The notes under the pieces were generated by a model, which was not told where the DNA came from, ran no database searches, and was given only the letters and a program-made list of their open reading frames with translations. A stretch of 64,000 bases of DNA from Amycolatopsis sp. FBCC-B4732 (GTDB taxonomy: Bacteria > Actinomycetota > Actinomycetes > Mycobacteriales > Pseudonocardiaceae), in contig NZ_CP095376.1 of assembly GCF_023008405.1 (NCBI RefSeq), positions 6,676,501-6,740,500 of the forward strand, in the 5' to 3' direction. Positions 1-8,368 of the stretch are shown here, piece by piece. Positions within the stretch are counted from its first letter, which is position 1, and each line of letters opens with the position of its first letter. Position numbers and translations under genes: made by a program.

Positions 1-14
1 CGCACGCCGGTTGC

Positions 15-2195
15 TCAGGGGTAGCTCACCAGGTTCGACGGCCGGGTGCCGTCGGGGGTGATGTCTCCCGTGTTGTTGATGACGTGGTTGATGCGGCCCT
101 GGGTGCCCAGGGAAACGGTCACCATGTCGTGGAACCGGACGTTCGGGTTGGTCGGCGCCTCGTACGCGTGCGCGCTCACGACCGAGGGGTTGGTGCTGAA
201 GAAGCAGTAGCTGCCCAGGCCCCACGCTTCGTGGCTGGTGACGTTCGGGCCCACCTTGTACGCGGAGTAGCCCGGCGTGGACCCGTTCATCCAGCTCGCC
301 TGGTCCGGCACGTCGTAGGGCATCTCGTTCTGGAAGAAGTACGTCCGGCCGCCGTTGCCGTTCCAGACGACCTGCGTCTTCTGGTAGTGCTCGACGAACA
401 GGCCGTACATCGTCACGTTGTTCCCGTTGACCGTGAGGCCGTTGTCGGCCGTGTTGGTGGTCCAGCCGACGTTGTTGCCGTTGTCGGCGTGGTCGGCGCG
501 CCAGATCCACATGTGGTCGCCGATGACGTTGCTGCTGTTGACGACCAGGCTGTTCGTGGCCTTGCCGACGGCCGGGCCGCCGATCCGGAAGAACACGTCG
601 TGCAGCGACGTCGGGTCGGCCGCGTGGTTCGCGCTCGAGCCGGCCGGGCCGACCTGCATGAGCGTGGCCGAGTTGGTCGTGCCGGCGTCGATCAGCAGGC
701 CGGCGACCTTGACGCCGTCGACGTCGTCGACGTTCATCGCGGTGACGCCGCCGTCCGGCACCAGCGTGGCGATGCCGAGGCCGAGCACGACGGTGTCCGG
801 CCGGGTGACGTGCAGTGCCTGGTTCAGGTGGTAGACACCGGGCGTGACCAGCAGGTTCTTGCCCGCGGCGAGCGCCGCGTTCATGTCCGCGGCGGTGGCG
901 CCGGGCTTGGCGATGTAGAACTGGCCGATCGGCAGCGACGTGCCGGGCGCGGTGCCGTTCGCCCAGCTCGTGCCGGACGCGTTGGTCTTCACGCCGGGCA
1001 CGAAGACCTGGTAGTTTCCGGCGCCGTCGAGGTAGAGGAAGGGCTTCTCGCGCACGACCGGCGTCTGGGCGACCGTGGTGTAGGGCGGGCTCGGGAAGGT
1101 GTTCGCCGGAGCGCCCTGGACGCCCGCGAAGACCATGTTCCAGTTCGAGCCGTTCCAGCTGCCGAACTGCGAGTTGCGGGAAATCCACTGCTGCTGCGAG
1201 CCGGAGCGGACCTGGCCGTCGATCTTCGTGTCGGAGATCCAGCCGCCGCTGGCCCAGCCACCGTCGTCGAGCTGCAGGTCACCGCGGACGTGCATGCGGC
1301 GGTACGGCGCGGCCTGGCTGACCGCCCACCGGTCGGCGCCCCCGGTCGGCGTCACGGACAGGTTTTCCGCGCCCCGCCAGAAGTTCTGGGTGGCGTTCTG
1401 CGGCGGGAACCAGTCGGCCTCGACGTGCACGGCGCCGTTGACGGTGACGGCGTCGGGGCTCAGGCCGAGGCCGAGGACCTGCGTGTAGAAGCCGACGTTG
1501 ACGTCGTTGGCGTAGGTGCCCGGCTTGAACATCACGGCGTAGCGCTGGCTGCCGAACTGGTTGCGTTCCTGCTGGCTGAAAATGCTGTTAAGCCGGCTTT
1601 GGATGGTCGAACTCGGCATGGACGGGTCGAAGATCACGACGTTCGGCCCGAAGTCCGGCTGGCCCGGCGGCTGGCTGGTGTTCACGGGGGTCAGCATGAA
1701 GGACTGCGCGGTGGTGCCGTTGCAGGCGTACTGCTGGAGCTGAACCGAGTCGGCGACGGACGCGCCCGGGACGTCGAGGCACTTCCCGCTGTTGCGGCTG
1801 ACGAAGTGGTACCGGCCGCTGCCTTCGTCGACGGCCTGCCACTGCTGGTTGGCCCCGTTCGAGTAGGACCACAGCTGCACCAGCCCACCATCGGCGGTGG
1901 AGACGTTCGTGACATCCCAGGCGGCGGCCGGGTTGGTGCGCGCGTTCACCCGGAAGTAGCCGTCCCCGGTCGACTGGAACTGCCACTGCTGCGAGCTGCT
2001 CTGGTTGCAGGAGTACTGCTGGACGACGGTCCCGTCGGCGGTGCCCGCGGCCCGCGCGTCCACGCACTTCCCGCTGTTGACGGCAGCCACGGTGTACCAG
2101 CCGTCGGGCGCGATGGCGGCCTGAGCGCTCGGCGCCGCCACCGCGCTCCCGACCAGGACCGACGCTGCCGCGAGCAACGTCATCACCCTCTTCAT
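15..2195 (-). CDS. Secreted ricin-type lectin / parallel beta-helix protein
   Basis: A 726-residue secreted protein. The start at 2195 is chosen because GGAGG lies about 8 bases upstream and it opens directly into a signal peptide (MKRVMTLLAAASVLVGS..., cleavage near AQA-A at ~25). Residues ~28-165 form an R-type lectin (CBM13/ricin B) trefoil with QxW-type repeats (QQWQF, QQWQAV). The remaining ~550 residues are rich in Asn, Gly and Val with repeated short strands (DDVDGVKVAGLLID, NNVTMYGLFVEH), as in right-handed pectate-lyase/GH55-like beta-helix proteins. The lectin probably targets a polysaccharide that the helix domain cleaves or binds; the substrate is not readable. Close homologues are often mislabelled adenylyl cyclase, but no cyclase motifs are present. 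Confidence 0.85.
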   Translation of the reverse strand: MKRVMTLLAAASVLVGSAVAAPSAQAAIAPDGWYTVAAVNSGKCVDARAAGTADGTVVQQYSCNQSSSQQWQFQSTGDGYFRVNARTNPAAAWDVTNVSTADGGLVQLWSYSNGANQQWQAVDEGSGRYHFVSRNSGKCLDVPGASVADSVQLQQYACNGTTAQSFMLTPVNTSQPPGQPDFGPNVVIFDPSMPSSTIQSRLNSIFSQQERNQFGSQRYAVMFKPGTYANDVNVGFYTQVLGLGLSPDAVTVNGAVHVEADWFPPQNATQNFWRGAENLSVTPTGGADRWAVSQAAPYRRMHVRGDLQLDDGGWASGGWISDTKIDGQVRSGSQQQWISRNSQFGSWNGSNWNMVFAGVQGAPANTFPSPPYTTVAQTPVVREKPFLYLDGAGNYQVFVPGVKTNASGTSWANGTAPGTSLPIGQFYIAKPGATAADMNAALAAGKNLLVTPGVYHLNQALHVTRPDTVVLGLGIATLVPDGGVTAMNVDDVDGVKVAGLLIDAGTTNSATLMQVGPAGSSANHAADPTSLHDVFFRIGGPAVGKATNSLVVNSSNVIGDHMWIWRADHADNGNNVGWTTNTADNGLTVNGNNVTMYGLFVEHYQKTQVVWNGNGGRTYFFQNEMPYDVPDQASWMNGSTPGYSAYKVGPNVTSHEAWGLGSYCFFSTNPSVVSAHAYEAPTNPNVRFHDMVTVSLGTQGRINHVINNTGDITPDGTRPSNLVSYP

Positions 2196-2395
2196 GCGAA
2201 ACCTCCTCCGCCGCGTTCGCGGCATCCATCGAGCAGGAAACGGCAGAGGCGTGCCCGGTCTGGGTAGACGCGGCGTAACGGGCGGGGACCTCGGCGTCAC
2301 AACCGCGCAAAATGTAACGGGGGCCACACCGGGAGTCAATACACGACTAAAAATAAGGTGTGAAAGTGCAGGTCAGGAGCTTGGGGCGGGTGTAG

Positions 2396-2418
2396 GTACC
2401 CCCGCGCGGAGGGGGTAC
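2396..2418. repeat. Perfect 8-bp inverted repeat upstream of tRNA-Ala
   Basis: GTACCCCC, a 7-base spacer, then GGGGGTAC. It lies in the 274-base gap between the lectin gene and the tRNA, followed at 2433-2444 by a second small dyad (GTATG-GG-CATAC). They may be operator or promoter elements of the tRNA; nothing else is visible in this gap. Confidence 0.4.
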
Positions 2419-2469
2419 TGGCGGGGTGTAATGTATGGGCATACGAGATGCGGAGTTCACCTTCGCCTC

Positions 2470-2542
2470 GGGGCTATGGCGCAGCTGGTAGCGCACCTCA
2501 CTGGCAGTGAGGGGGTCAGGGGTTCGAGTCCCCTTAGCTCCA
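2470..2542 (+). tRNA. tRNA-Ala (anticodon GGC)
   Basis: A 73-base cloverleaf. The acceptor stem is GGGGCTA/TAGCTCC, the D arm GCGC/GCGC, the anticodon arm CCTCA/TGAGG with loop CTGGCAG (anticodon GGC), and the T arm AGGGG-TTCGAGT-CCCCT, with discriminator A. CCA is not encoded. Its 3' end is the probable attachment site of the island that follows. Confidence 0.97.
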
Positions 2543-2543
2543 C
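2534..2543 (+). repeat. Candidate attL core (tRNA-Ala 3' end)
   Basis: TTAGCTCCAC at the tRNA 3' end recurs at 15443-15452. Extending three bases 5' gives CCCTTAGCTCCAC here against CCTTTAGCTCCAC there (12/13). Tyrosine recombinases commonly integrate at tRNA 3' ends. The short core makes the exact crossover point uncertain. Confidence 0.6.
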
Positions 2544-2554
2544 AGTGACGAAAC

Positions 2555-2595
2555 ACCGCCCACTGGATATGAAGATCCAGGTCGGGCGGTTTTTT
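2555..2595 (+). terminator. Rho-independent terminator after tRNA-Ala
   Basis: The stem ACCGCCC/GGGCGGT (2555-2561, 2584-2590) has an inner stem CTGGAT/ATCCAG and is followed by a T run to 2595. It lies 12 bases after the tRNA and, if the att assignment is right, belongs to the island. Confidence 0.9.
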
Positions 2596-2903
2596 CGGTC
2601 CTGCGAACTTTGAGTTTCGTCCAGAAGAACTTCAGCTACCGGCGGGTAGCTGGGGCAAAACTGGGGCACCGCGCCGACGGCGGCGAAATGGGGTCACCAA
2701 AAGTGCCCCAGCAGCGTCCCCCGAACAGGTGGATCACCAAAGGTTCTCTGACGCGCACCTCCGCAGCGTCGACCGCAACCTTCAGCATCTGTCCCGAGCC
2801 AGCCTCGATGCGGTTGGCCGTAGATCATCGTCTTTCTGTCTCCTCCGATACGCCGGAGCGGAGTTAGCAGCGACCACCACCCGTCGCGCGCTTCGAGGCC
2901 ACC
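2596..2903. other. Non-coding leader between tRNA terminator and excisionase
   Basis: About 308 bases without a supportable gene. It should contain the arm-binding sites and promoters of the integration module. I see no clear direct repeats or promoter consensus. Confidence 0.4.
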
Positions 2904-3227
2904 ATGCAGAACGACGCTGATCTCCTTCGCCACCCCGATGCCGTAGCGCCCCAGCCACCGAGACATTCCGAGCCCGCCGACTCCCCCACCGGCGACACGG
3001 GCCGTCTTCTGTACACACCGGCCGCCGCGGCCGAACGGCTGACCGTCGGCGAGTCGTGGCTCCGGCGCAAAGCCGGCCAGCGCATCATCCCGTGCACCTT
3101 TGTCGGCAAGCACCTGCGCTTCACCGACGAGGACCTCCGGGCCATCGTCGCCGCCGGCCGCCGCGGACCGAGCCACCGGAACCAGCCTCCGAATCGACCC
3201 GGCCGACGCCATCGGACTCGTCGCTAG
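2904..3227 (+). CDS. Excisionase-like small HTH protein
   Basis: A 107-residue basic protein. The centre (~35-88) reads LLYTPAAAAERLTVGESWLRR ... VGKHLRFTDEDLRAIVA, the winged-HTH pattern of MerR/excisionase-type proteins: helix-turn-helix, a basic residue pair, then a wing with RFTDEDL. It sits directly before the integrase on the same strand, as xis-int modules do, and would act as recombination directionality factor. The tail after ~90 is low-complexity and basic and may not be functional. The ATG at 2904 lacks a strong ribosome site, so the true start may be downstream. Confidence 0.7.
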   Translation: MQNDADLLRHPDAVAPQPPRHSEPADSPTGDTGRLLYTPAAAAERLTVGESWLRRKAGQRIIPCTFVGKHLRFTDEDLRAIVAAGRRGPSHRNQPPNRPGRRHRTRR

Positions 3228-3346
3228 CACCCGATCCGGTCGCACACCGAGGTTCTTCGCCGAATCAGCTTCCTCTCTGTCGCTTATGGAGCGGTCCTGG
3301 ACACGCACCACCACGCGACCCCCTCACCACAGCGCAGGAGTTCACC

Positions 3347-4543
3347 GTGCCCTGGACCGAACCCGCCGGCGACGACACCTGGCGACTCCGCTACCGCCGC
3401 ACCGACGGCACCAAAGGCGCCATCTCCGGCTTCCCCACCCCCGACGCCGCCGACGACCACATCAGCACCATGCTCCACGAACAACGCACCGGAACCTGGA
3501 TCGACCCCGAAGACGGCCGCACCACCATCACCCAATTCGCCCCCGTCTGGCTCGACTCCCTCGACATCGACCAACGCATCGAAGAGAACTACCGCAGCTT
3601 CCTCAAAGTCCACATCCTCCCCCGCTGGGGCAACACCGCCTTCGCCGAACTCACAAACCTCGGCATCCGCACATGGGAGAAGAAACTCCGCGCCTCCGGG
3701 CTGGCCAAGACCACGGTCGACAGCATCATCAAATGCTTCTCGCCCCTACTCTCCGACGCAGTGCCTGAGAAGCTGATCGCCGCCAACCCCATCGTCGCCC
3801 GCCGCCGCGGACGACGCCGCCGAGCCCAGCGCACACCGCGCAAGATCTGGGGCGAGCCCGCCGAAGTCCTCCACGTCGCTGACCAGGACGCCCTCAAGTA
3901 CGGGCCGTGCGGGGCGGTCCTCGTCGTCACCGGCGGTTGGACCGGAGCCCGCTGGGGCGAACTCACCGGCCTCGACCGCAGCAACATCCAGCTCTACGAC
4001 GACGACACCGGCTTCATCACCCTCGATCCCGACGTCGGTGCCCTCCACGAGCCCTGCGCCGGCCCGCTCTACCTCGGCCACCTCAAAACCGACGAGTCCG
4101 AACGCACTATCAGCCTGCCCCCGTTCCTCGTCCGGCTCCTACGCTGGCACCTGACCACCCACAACCACCGCCAGGTCTTCGTCACCCCGAACCTCGAATG
4201 GCACCGGCGTAGCAACTTTTCCCGCCGAGCCTTCCGCCCCGCCGCCGACGGCAACCTCCACATCGCCAACCCCGCCATCCGCCTTCAGCCGGCGAAGCCC
4301 GGCCTCACCTTTCACGGCCTCCGACACAGCCACAAGACCTGGATGATCGACGACGGCATCCCCGAAATCGCCCAAGCACTCCGCCTCGGCCACATCCTCC
4401 AAGACAAAGTCCAAGAAACCTACTCCCACGTCGCCGCCGCAGTCGAACAACGCCTCCTCGACAGCCTGCAAGCCCGCTGGGACAAGGCAGTCGCCGACTC
4501 CAAAACCACAGCTGCAGACGCACTGTGGCGCGCATTAGCATGA
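3347..4543 (+). CDS. Tyrosine recombinase / site-specific integrase
   Basis: A 398-residue phage-type integrase. GTG at 3347 is chosen because GCAGGAG ends 6 bases before it. Residues ~1-50 form an arm-binding-like region (DTWRLRYRRTDG) and ~60-145 the core-binding SAM-like domain. The catalytic domain carries Arg202 (GARWGELTG), Lys247 (GHLKTDES), His323 and Arg326 (HGLRHSH), His349 (LGHILQD) and nucleophile Tyr359 (ETYSHV), so the full pentad plus tyrosine is present. It likely integrates the island at the neighbouring tRNA-Ala and acts with the upstream excisionase. Confidence 0.93.
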   Translation: MPWTEPAGDDTWRLRYRRTDGTKGAISGFPTPDAADDHISTMLHEQRTGTWIDPEDGRTTITQFAPVWLDSLDIDQRIEENYRSFLKVHILPRWGNTAFAELTNLGIRTWEKKLRASGLAKTTVDSIIKCFSPLLSDAVPEKLIAANPIVARRRGRRRRAQRTPRKIWGEPAEVLHVADQDALKYGPCGAVLVVTGGWTGARWGELTGLDRSNIQLYDDDTGFITLDPDVGALHEPCAGPLYLGHLKTDESERTISLPPFLVRLLRWHLTTHNHRQVFVTPNLEWHRRSNFSRRAFRPAADGNLHIANPAIRLQPAKPGLTFHGLRHSHKTWMIDDGIPEIAQALRLGHILQDKVQETYSHVAAAVEQRLLDSLQARWDKAVADSKTTAADALWRALA

Positions 4544-4670
4544 GACGTTCAATCGGGTCGATATGGCTATGTAAACTTGTTTCGATTAATCCACAAACAC
4601 TGACCACAATCAGGCCCTGATAGTGTCTGCAAAACAATTTTATTCAATGTAGTCACCTCAAGGAGTACCG

Positions 4671-5168
4671 ATGGTCAGAAGTTCCTCGTTGAGATACTGG
4701 ACGACCTCGACGGCGGTCCGGCCACACACCATGCCGTTCAGCCTCGACGGCACCAGCTACGAGATCAACCTATCCGACGAGAACGCTGCCGCCCTGCGAA
4801 ACGAACTCGGCTACCACGTCGCGGCGGCGCAGAAGACGGGCGGCCGCAAGGTTCGCGTCGCTGCGGCCCAGGCACCCCCCAACAGCCCCGTTAACAGTGA
4901 ACGCAACCGAGCCATCCGTGCACGGGCGAACGATAACGGCTACGAGGTCTCCGATCGAGGTCGACTCTCATCCGAGGTCATCGCGGCCTACGAACGGGCA
5001 CAGGAACAGCCGCCAGCGCCAGCCCGCGAGCGTACGCCGCACAACAAACTTGTCGCCCGGCAAGAAATAAAACTTTCGCTGGAGCAACGAAAAGGCATCC
5101 GCCGCCGACAGTACGCGCCGTGCAGTCCGCGGCAGATGTCCGTCCCTAGCACCGTCAGAGTCCTCTGA
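4671..5168 (+). CDS. lsr2: Lsr2-family nucleoid protein with a frame-scrambled N-terminus
   Basis: The ATG at 4671 has AAGGAG 5 bases upstream. From residue ~21 the protein matches Lsr2: PFSLDGTSYEINLSDENAAALR (oligomerisation sheet), a linker, then NRAIRARANDNGYEVSDRGRL with the RGR minor-groove motif. Residues 2-20 are unlike Lsr2, but the other frame from 4673 reads GQKFLVEILDDLDGGPATH, the normal Lsr2 beginning. A missing base after ATGG and two missing bases in the CA repeat near 4722-4730 would explain this and cancel to -3. The C-terminal ~50 residues exceed the usual ~110-residue length. It may silence island genes if functional. Confidence 0.8.
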   Translation: MVRSSSLRYWTTSTAVRPHTMPFSLDGTSYEINLSDENAAALRNELGYHVAAAQKTGGRKVRVAAAQAPPNSPVNSERNRAIRARANDNGYEVSDRGRLSSEVIAAYERAQEQPPAPARERTPHNKLVARQEIKLSLEQRKGIRRRQYAPCSPRQMSVPSTVRVL

Positions 5169-5397
5169 ACCAGGCGGTGGTAATGACATCGGACCCCGCG
5201 CACCGGTGTTCGGCGAGGGTCACCTGCGAAGCAGCCTTACTGTCATTCAGAGCACGACCGCGATGAGCCTGTCGACGGTACCAACTTGGTTAAAATTCGC
5301 CTTGCTTGTAACGCAAGGCCGACGCGCGGCGACCTCATACTCTGTCAAAGATTGCCACGCGGCGGAGGTGAGCGTGCACGAAGACATCTGATCTCCC

Positions 5398-6297
5398 GTG
5401 CGAGACCGTTGGGCCGCGCTAGTGCCACTTGTCCTGCAGTCGGGCAACCCGCGCGACCGAAAGGTCACGTTTCGGCGACGCTGGAACTTCTTCACTAACC
5501 CGGATGTGGCCGTTGCGATCACAGGCATGCGCGGCACGGGGAAGTCGACGTTGATGAAGGCGATCCGCGGACGACTACGAATCGACATCTACCCCACTTG
5601 GGAGGAAAGTCCCGACGCCGAGCGGGATCGCTTCGTAGCAGTAACCAAAGGCGGAAAGAGGCAAATTCAGTCAGTTGTCGTTCCCGGCCAAAAGGACTCG
5701 ACTCAAGGTGCAAGCACCCTACGTCGCTATTTTTTCGAGGGCAAGGCCCCGGACGGCGTGGTACATGTCGCTTCCTGGGGATATAGCACCATCTGGGACT
5801 ATACCGCCGAGAAGGTTGCGATCGCATCAGCGGCCAATGGCGGCCAAGGGACCGGCGACACAGACCTGACACGTACCCGCGATTACAACCTCAAGGGCGA
5901 ATTAGACGACTTTCGTGAGACCAGCAGCCTCCTGAAGGTAAGCTGGCGCGGAAAACGAAACCCTCTATGGCTAATCATTGCGGTCTCGAAGGTCGATCTC
6001 TTTCAGGACACGGATTCCCTCAAACAGGTCGGCCGACACTACCTACCAGCTGAGCGCCCGGAAGATGACAGCCCCTTCGCTCGCGAATTGCGATCCCTCG
6101 TAAACAATTTGGGTGAACAGCGTTTCGGAGCCCCCGGACGGTTGCGCATTGCCCTGGTGCCAGTGGTGTCTTTCCCGGAGGACTACCCCGTGAGCGACAC
6201 TACCGTGCCTTCGACAGGCAAGCCAGACGTAGTCGCAGCACTCCTGACCAACTTCGTCAACACACTCTGGGAGCTCAGTGGTGATAGACAAGCTTGA
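5398..6297 (+). CDS. P-loop GTPase-like protein, first gene of an uncharacterised operon
   Basis: A 299-residue soluble protein. The G1/Walker A motif is GMRGTGKST (43-51), a G3-like motif VVPGQ (94-98) lacks the usual Asp but keeps Gly-Gln, and a G4-like motif SKVD (197-200) follows the hydrophobic strand LWLIIAV. This order fits a divergent TRAFAC-type GTPase. No membrane segment or effector domain is seen. GTG 5398 is the first start after an in-frame TGA at 5389; GGCGGAGG lies upstream at 5361-5368. Its end overlaps the next gene by 20 bases, implying coupled translation with two membrane proteins. Family-level function is unknown to me; divergent GTPases with membrane partners on islands are often conflict or defence genes. 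Confidence 0.85.
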   Translation: MRDRWAALVPLVLQSGNPRDRKVTFRRRWNFFTNPDVAVAITGMRGTGKSTLMKAIRGRLRIDIYPTWEESPDAERDRFVAVTKGGKRQIQSVVVPGQKDSTQGASTLRRYFFEGKAPDGVVHVASWGYSTIWDYTAEKVAIASAANGGQGTGDTDLTRTRDYNLKGELDDFRETSSLLKVSWRGKRNPLWLIIAVSKVDLFQDTDSLKQVGRHYLPAERPEDDSPFARELRSLVNNLGEQRFGAPGRLRIALVPVVSFPEDYPVSDTTVPSTGKPDVVAALLTNFVNTLWELSGDRQA

Positions 6298-6712
6298 TCG
6301 CGGCGAGCTGGGTGCGGAGTTGGAGCATGCCCTCGTCCACGCGGAAGCCATACTCCTGGCCGTAGACCAGGCAACATGGCGACTGAGTGCCCTACGCGCG
6401 GCACTGATAGTCAACACTGTCGGCGGGTTCGCCGCAGCAGGCGGCATTCTGGCTGTCGGCACAGGAAATATTGCACGTATGGCCGCCAGCCTTATAGCGG
6501 CGACTACGATAGCAAGCCTCGCCATGTTAAGCTTGACCCTTATGCGCATGGCTCGCGCCCGCATCCGCGACATCTCGGTGATGGTAGCCCTTTCCCGAAC
6601 CGTGCGCGATATATTCCCCGCCGTGTCGCAAGACGAAAAATGGTCCGAACTACGACTCGCGACGACTCGTGCGCGGATGGCACGATTTCCAATCTCAGGT
6701 AAGTCGCGATGA
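6278..6712 (+). CDS. Small membrane protein, second gene of the GTPase operon
   Basis: 144 residues. An amphipathic N-terminus (LDRGELGAELEHALVHAEAIL) precedes two adjacent hydrophobic segments (~40-62 and ~66-88) and a basic cytoplasmic tail (MARARIRDI ... TTRARMARFP). The start is GTG 6278 or the adjacent GTG 6281, with GGGAG just upstream inside the preceding gene. It overlaps both neighbours (20 and 4 bases), so the three genes are surely one transcription and translation unit. No family recognised. It is a plausible membrane anchor or effector for the GTPase. Confidence 0.8.
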   Translation: MVIDKLDRGELGAELEHALVHAEAILLAVDQATWRLSALRAALIVNTVGGFAAAGGILAVGTGNIARMAASLIAATTIASLAMLSLTLMRMARARIRDISVMVALSRTVRDIFPAVSQDEKWSELRLATTRARMARFPISGKSR

Positions 6713-7074
6713 GCGCGGAATCTATATGGACTCACGTAGGTCGTCTCGCCGATGTGCTTCAGATCTTGACCGTGGTGGGCGGCCTCGCCTTCGTGGCACT
6801 CGCCATAGCAGGCGTGGATGTCCTCGCGGACCCTAGTAACCAGACACTCTTGCTTGCTGCCGTAGTTCTCGGCCTCTCAGCTCTCTTGGCCCTCGGAACC
6901 GGCGTAACTCGAGCGCAACTGTCTGATAGTGGCTTCCGAGAGGGCGACCGGACGACAAACCAAGTACTTTACGCGACTAGTGCAGTATTGTTCGCATTGT
7001 CGGCAACGGCAGTTTCTCTATTGATTTTTCGTGAGCCGCCAACTGGTGCTAGCACCTGTCTCACGGGTGTTTGA
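6709..7074 (+). CDS. Small three-helix membrane protein, third gene of the GTPase operon
   Basis: 121 residues. Hydrophobic segments lie at ~16-38, ~45-66 and ~86-107, separated by short polar loops, with a brief extracytoplasmic or cytoplasmic tail. The ATG overlaps the preceding stop (ATGA), so it depends on coupled translation. No catalytic motif and no family recognised. Together with the GTPase and the two-helix protein it forms the most coherent unknown unit on the island. Confidence 0.8.
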   Translation: MSAESIWTHVGRLADVLQILTVVGGLAFVALAIAGVDVLADPSNQTLLLAAVVLGLSALLALGTGVTRAQLSDSGFREGDRTTNQVLYATSAVLFALSATAVSLLIFREPPTGASTCLTGV

Positions 7075-7382
7075 GGTTAACATAATGCTCATCACCGCCA
7101 TAGTGACGCCATAGAAATTCTACATGAATAATGATCTGAGCTTGAGTTGACGGTCAGCCTGCTTCGCAAGCTTTCGCCCCCGACCAGGCTCGGACAATAT
7201 CCGCACGGACTCTCATGCCTCACGACCTGCGGATGTCCACCACCGTGGCCCTGCGAGCGAGACACGGTGGACGACGAATATGACCACCCAGGATACAGGA
7301 CTCGTTCGACGTCGATCACCGCCGCCACCTCACGCCGCCAAGCCGATCCAGGTCAGCAATCCGGGGGCATTGACTGAGTAAT
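7075..7382. other. Intergenic stretch, no supportable gene
   Basis: About 308 bases of mixed composition after the GTPase operon. Short open frames exist on both strands but none has a ribosome site or recognisable domain. I see no clear terminator hairpin with a T run. Confidence 0.4.
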
Positions 7383-7954
7383 GTGTCGTCACTCTTTGAC
7401 ACGGTCTCTCCCGCGCAGACACCAGAGACAGCCTCCGCACCCTGCGGATTAAAAGCGCGCGGGTTCAATCGCGATGATCTTGAAACGGTCTTCGATCGCA
7501 GGGCTTCTACCTGCGGTTTCCTTGCGTCCAAGATCATCTTTGTATTTGCCAACGGTCGATCTGGGCTCCCGGCCGCCGACGAGCTCCAGTTCGCCGGCTG
7601 GGTGCTGCTGCCCGAAGTCGCGGCGCTGCCCGCGGTCGGCATGCTCATCCCCGGCACGGCCGTGCCCGAACCCGTGCTCGACCACCAGGGCGAGCCGATC
7701 GTCGGCATGATCCGGTGGGCCGGCGAGGCGAACGGCTCGACGGCCAGAGCGCGCGATGTGGCGTCTTGCTGGGGACGATCTGACCTGGCAGCAATGCCGC
7801 ACCGTTGCCAAGGCCAGTCGCTCGGCACGCACTCGCGCACCGGACGCCGCTCGCCTCGCTGGGGAACACGACGTCATCCGTCTTCTTGCCGAGTTTCATC
7901 GTGGCAGGCCCGCTCGGCGGAGTATCAGGCAACGAGCTGGAGGGAGGTCCCACC
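7383..7954 (+). pseudogene. Decayed gene fragments
   Basis: The best coding-like stretches lie in different frames. One (7575-7740) reads ADELQFAGWVLLPEVAALP, then VPEPVLDHQGEPIVGMIRWA. Another (7756-7900) reads DDLTWQQCRTVAKASRSART, then LAGEHDVIRLLAEFHRG. Neither continues into a full-length protein, and I do not recognise a family. This looks like a gene or genes eroded by frameshifts, consistent with the neighbouring insertion sequences. Confidence 0.35.
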
Positions 7955-8236
7955 TTGGCGGGTCCCATCGAGATGTTCGATTCGGAGATCGACGTCGTCC
8001 GGATTCCGCGGCCGCGGAGCATTCTGCGGCTGCTGCTCGGTCTCGTCCGTCTGCGCAGCGACCGGCTGAAAGCCAGCGATCGCGGCGCAACGATCACCGA
8101 GGTCGCCCAGGTCTTGTCTGAGTCCGGCTACGGCGGACGGGTGACGAGCCATTCCCCGGACGGTGACCGCTGGTCGGTTACCGTCCCCATCCCGGTCACG
8201 GATCCGCGGGCGGGGATACATGCGGACGTCCGGTGA
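7955..8236 (+). CDS. Hypothetical small protein
   Basis: 93 residues from a TTG start at 7955, chosen because GGAGGGAGG (7939-7947) sits 7 bases upstream; ATG 7973 is an alternative without such a site. The protein reads MAGPIEMFDSEIDVVRIPRP, then a region rich in Arg and Leu, then ITEVAQVLSESGYGGRVTSH and a strand-rich end (DRWSVTVPIPVTD). No family recognised. Its stop overlaps the GTG of the next reading frame (GTGA), which an IS has interrupted. Confidence 0.5.
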   Translation: MAGPIEMFDSEIDVVRIPRPRSILRLLLGLVRLRSDRLKASDRGATITEVAQVLSESGYGGRVTSHSPDGDRWSVTVPIPVTDPRAGIHADVR

Positions 8237-8316
8237 GCGAGGATCACCCGGCCGCTGCTCCTTACGGAGACGAGGCAGTCAAAGCGCTGGCCGCCCTGCA
8301 TGGCGACCGTTGGGCG
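8233..8316 (+). pseudogene. 5' remnant of a gene cut by the IS3-family element
   Basis: GTG 8233 overlaps the previous stop by four bases and opens 28 in-frame codons (VSEDHPAAAPYGDEAVKALA...) that run exactly into the left inverted repeat of the insertion sequence at 8317, whose first triplet TGA ends the frame. The four-base overlap suggests a former operon with the 7955 gene. The rest of this gene is not recognisable beyond the insertion sequences. Confidence 0.5.
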
Positions 8317-8368
8317 TGACCCGTTTTGACGGACATCTGAGATCAGGGGGCGTGAGCCCCCGGAAGGG

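Noticed and set aside
15..2195. Adenylyl cyclase annotation for the lectin/beta-helix protein
   Set aside because: The name is common for homologues, but no class III cyclase motifs exist; a signal peptide, ricin domain and beta-helix repeats do.
5206..5391. Possible 61-residue gene before the GTPase
   Set aside because: No ribosome site, no domain and unusual composition; its end overlaps the likely leader of the GTPase gene.
7141..7153. CTTGAGTTGAC resembling the end of the IS4/IS701-like element
   Set aside because: Only 8 consecutive bases match and no second end or transposase fragment is nearby; most likely chance.
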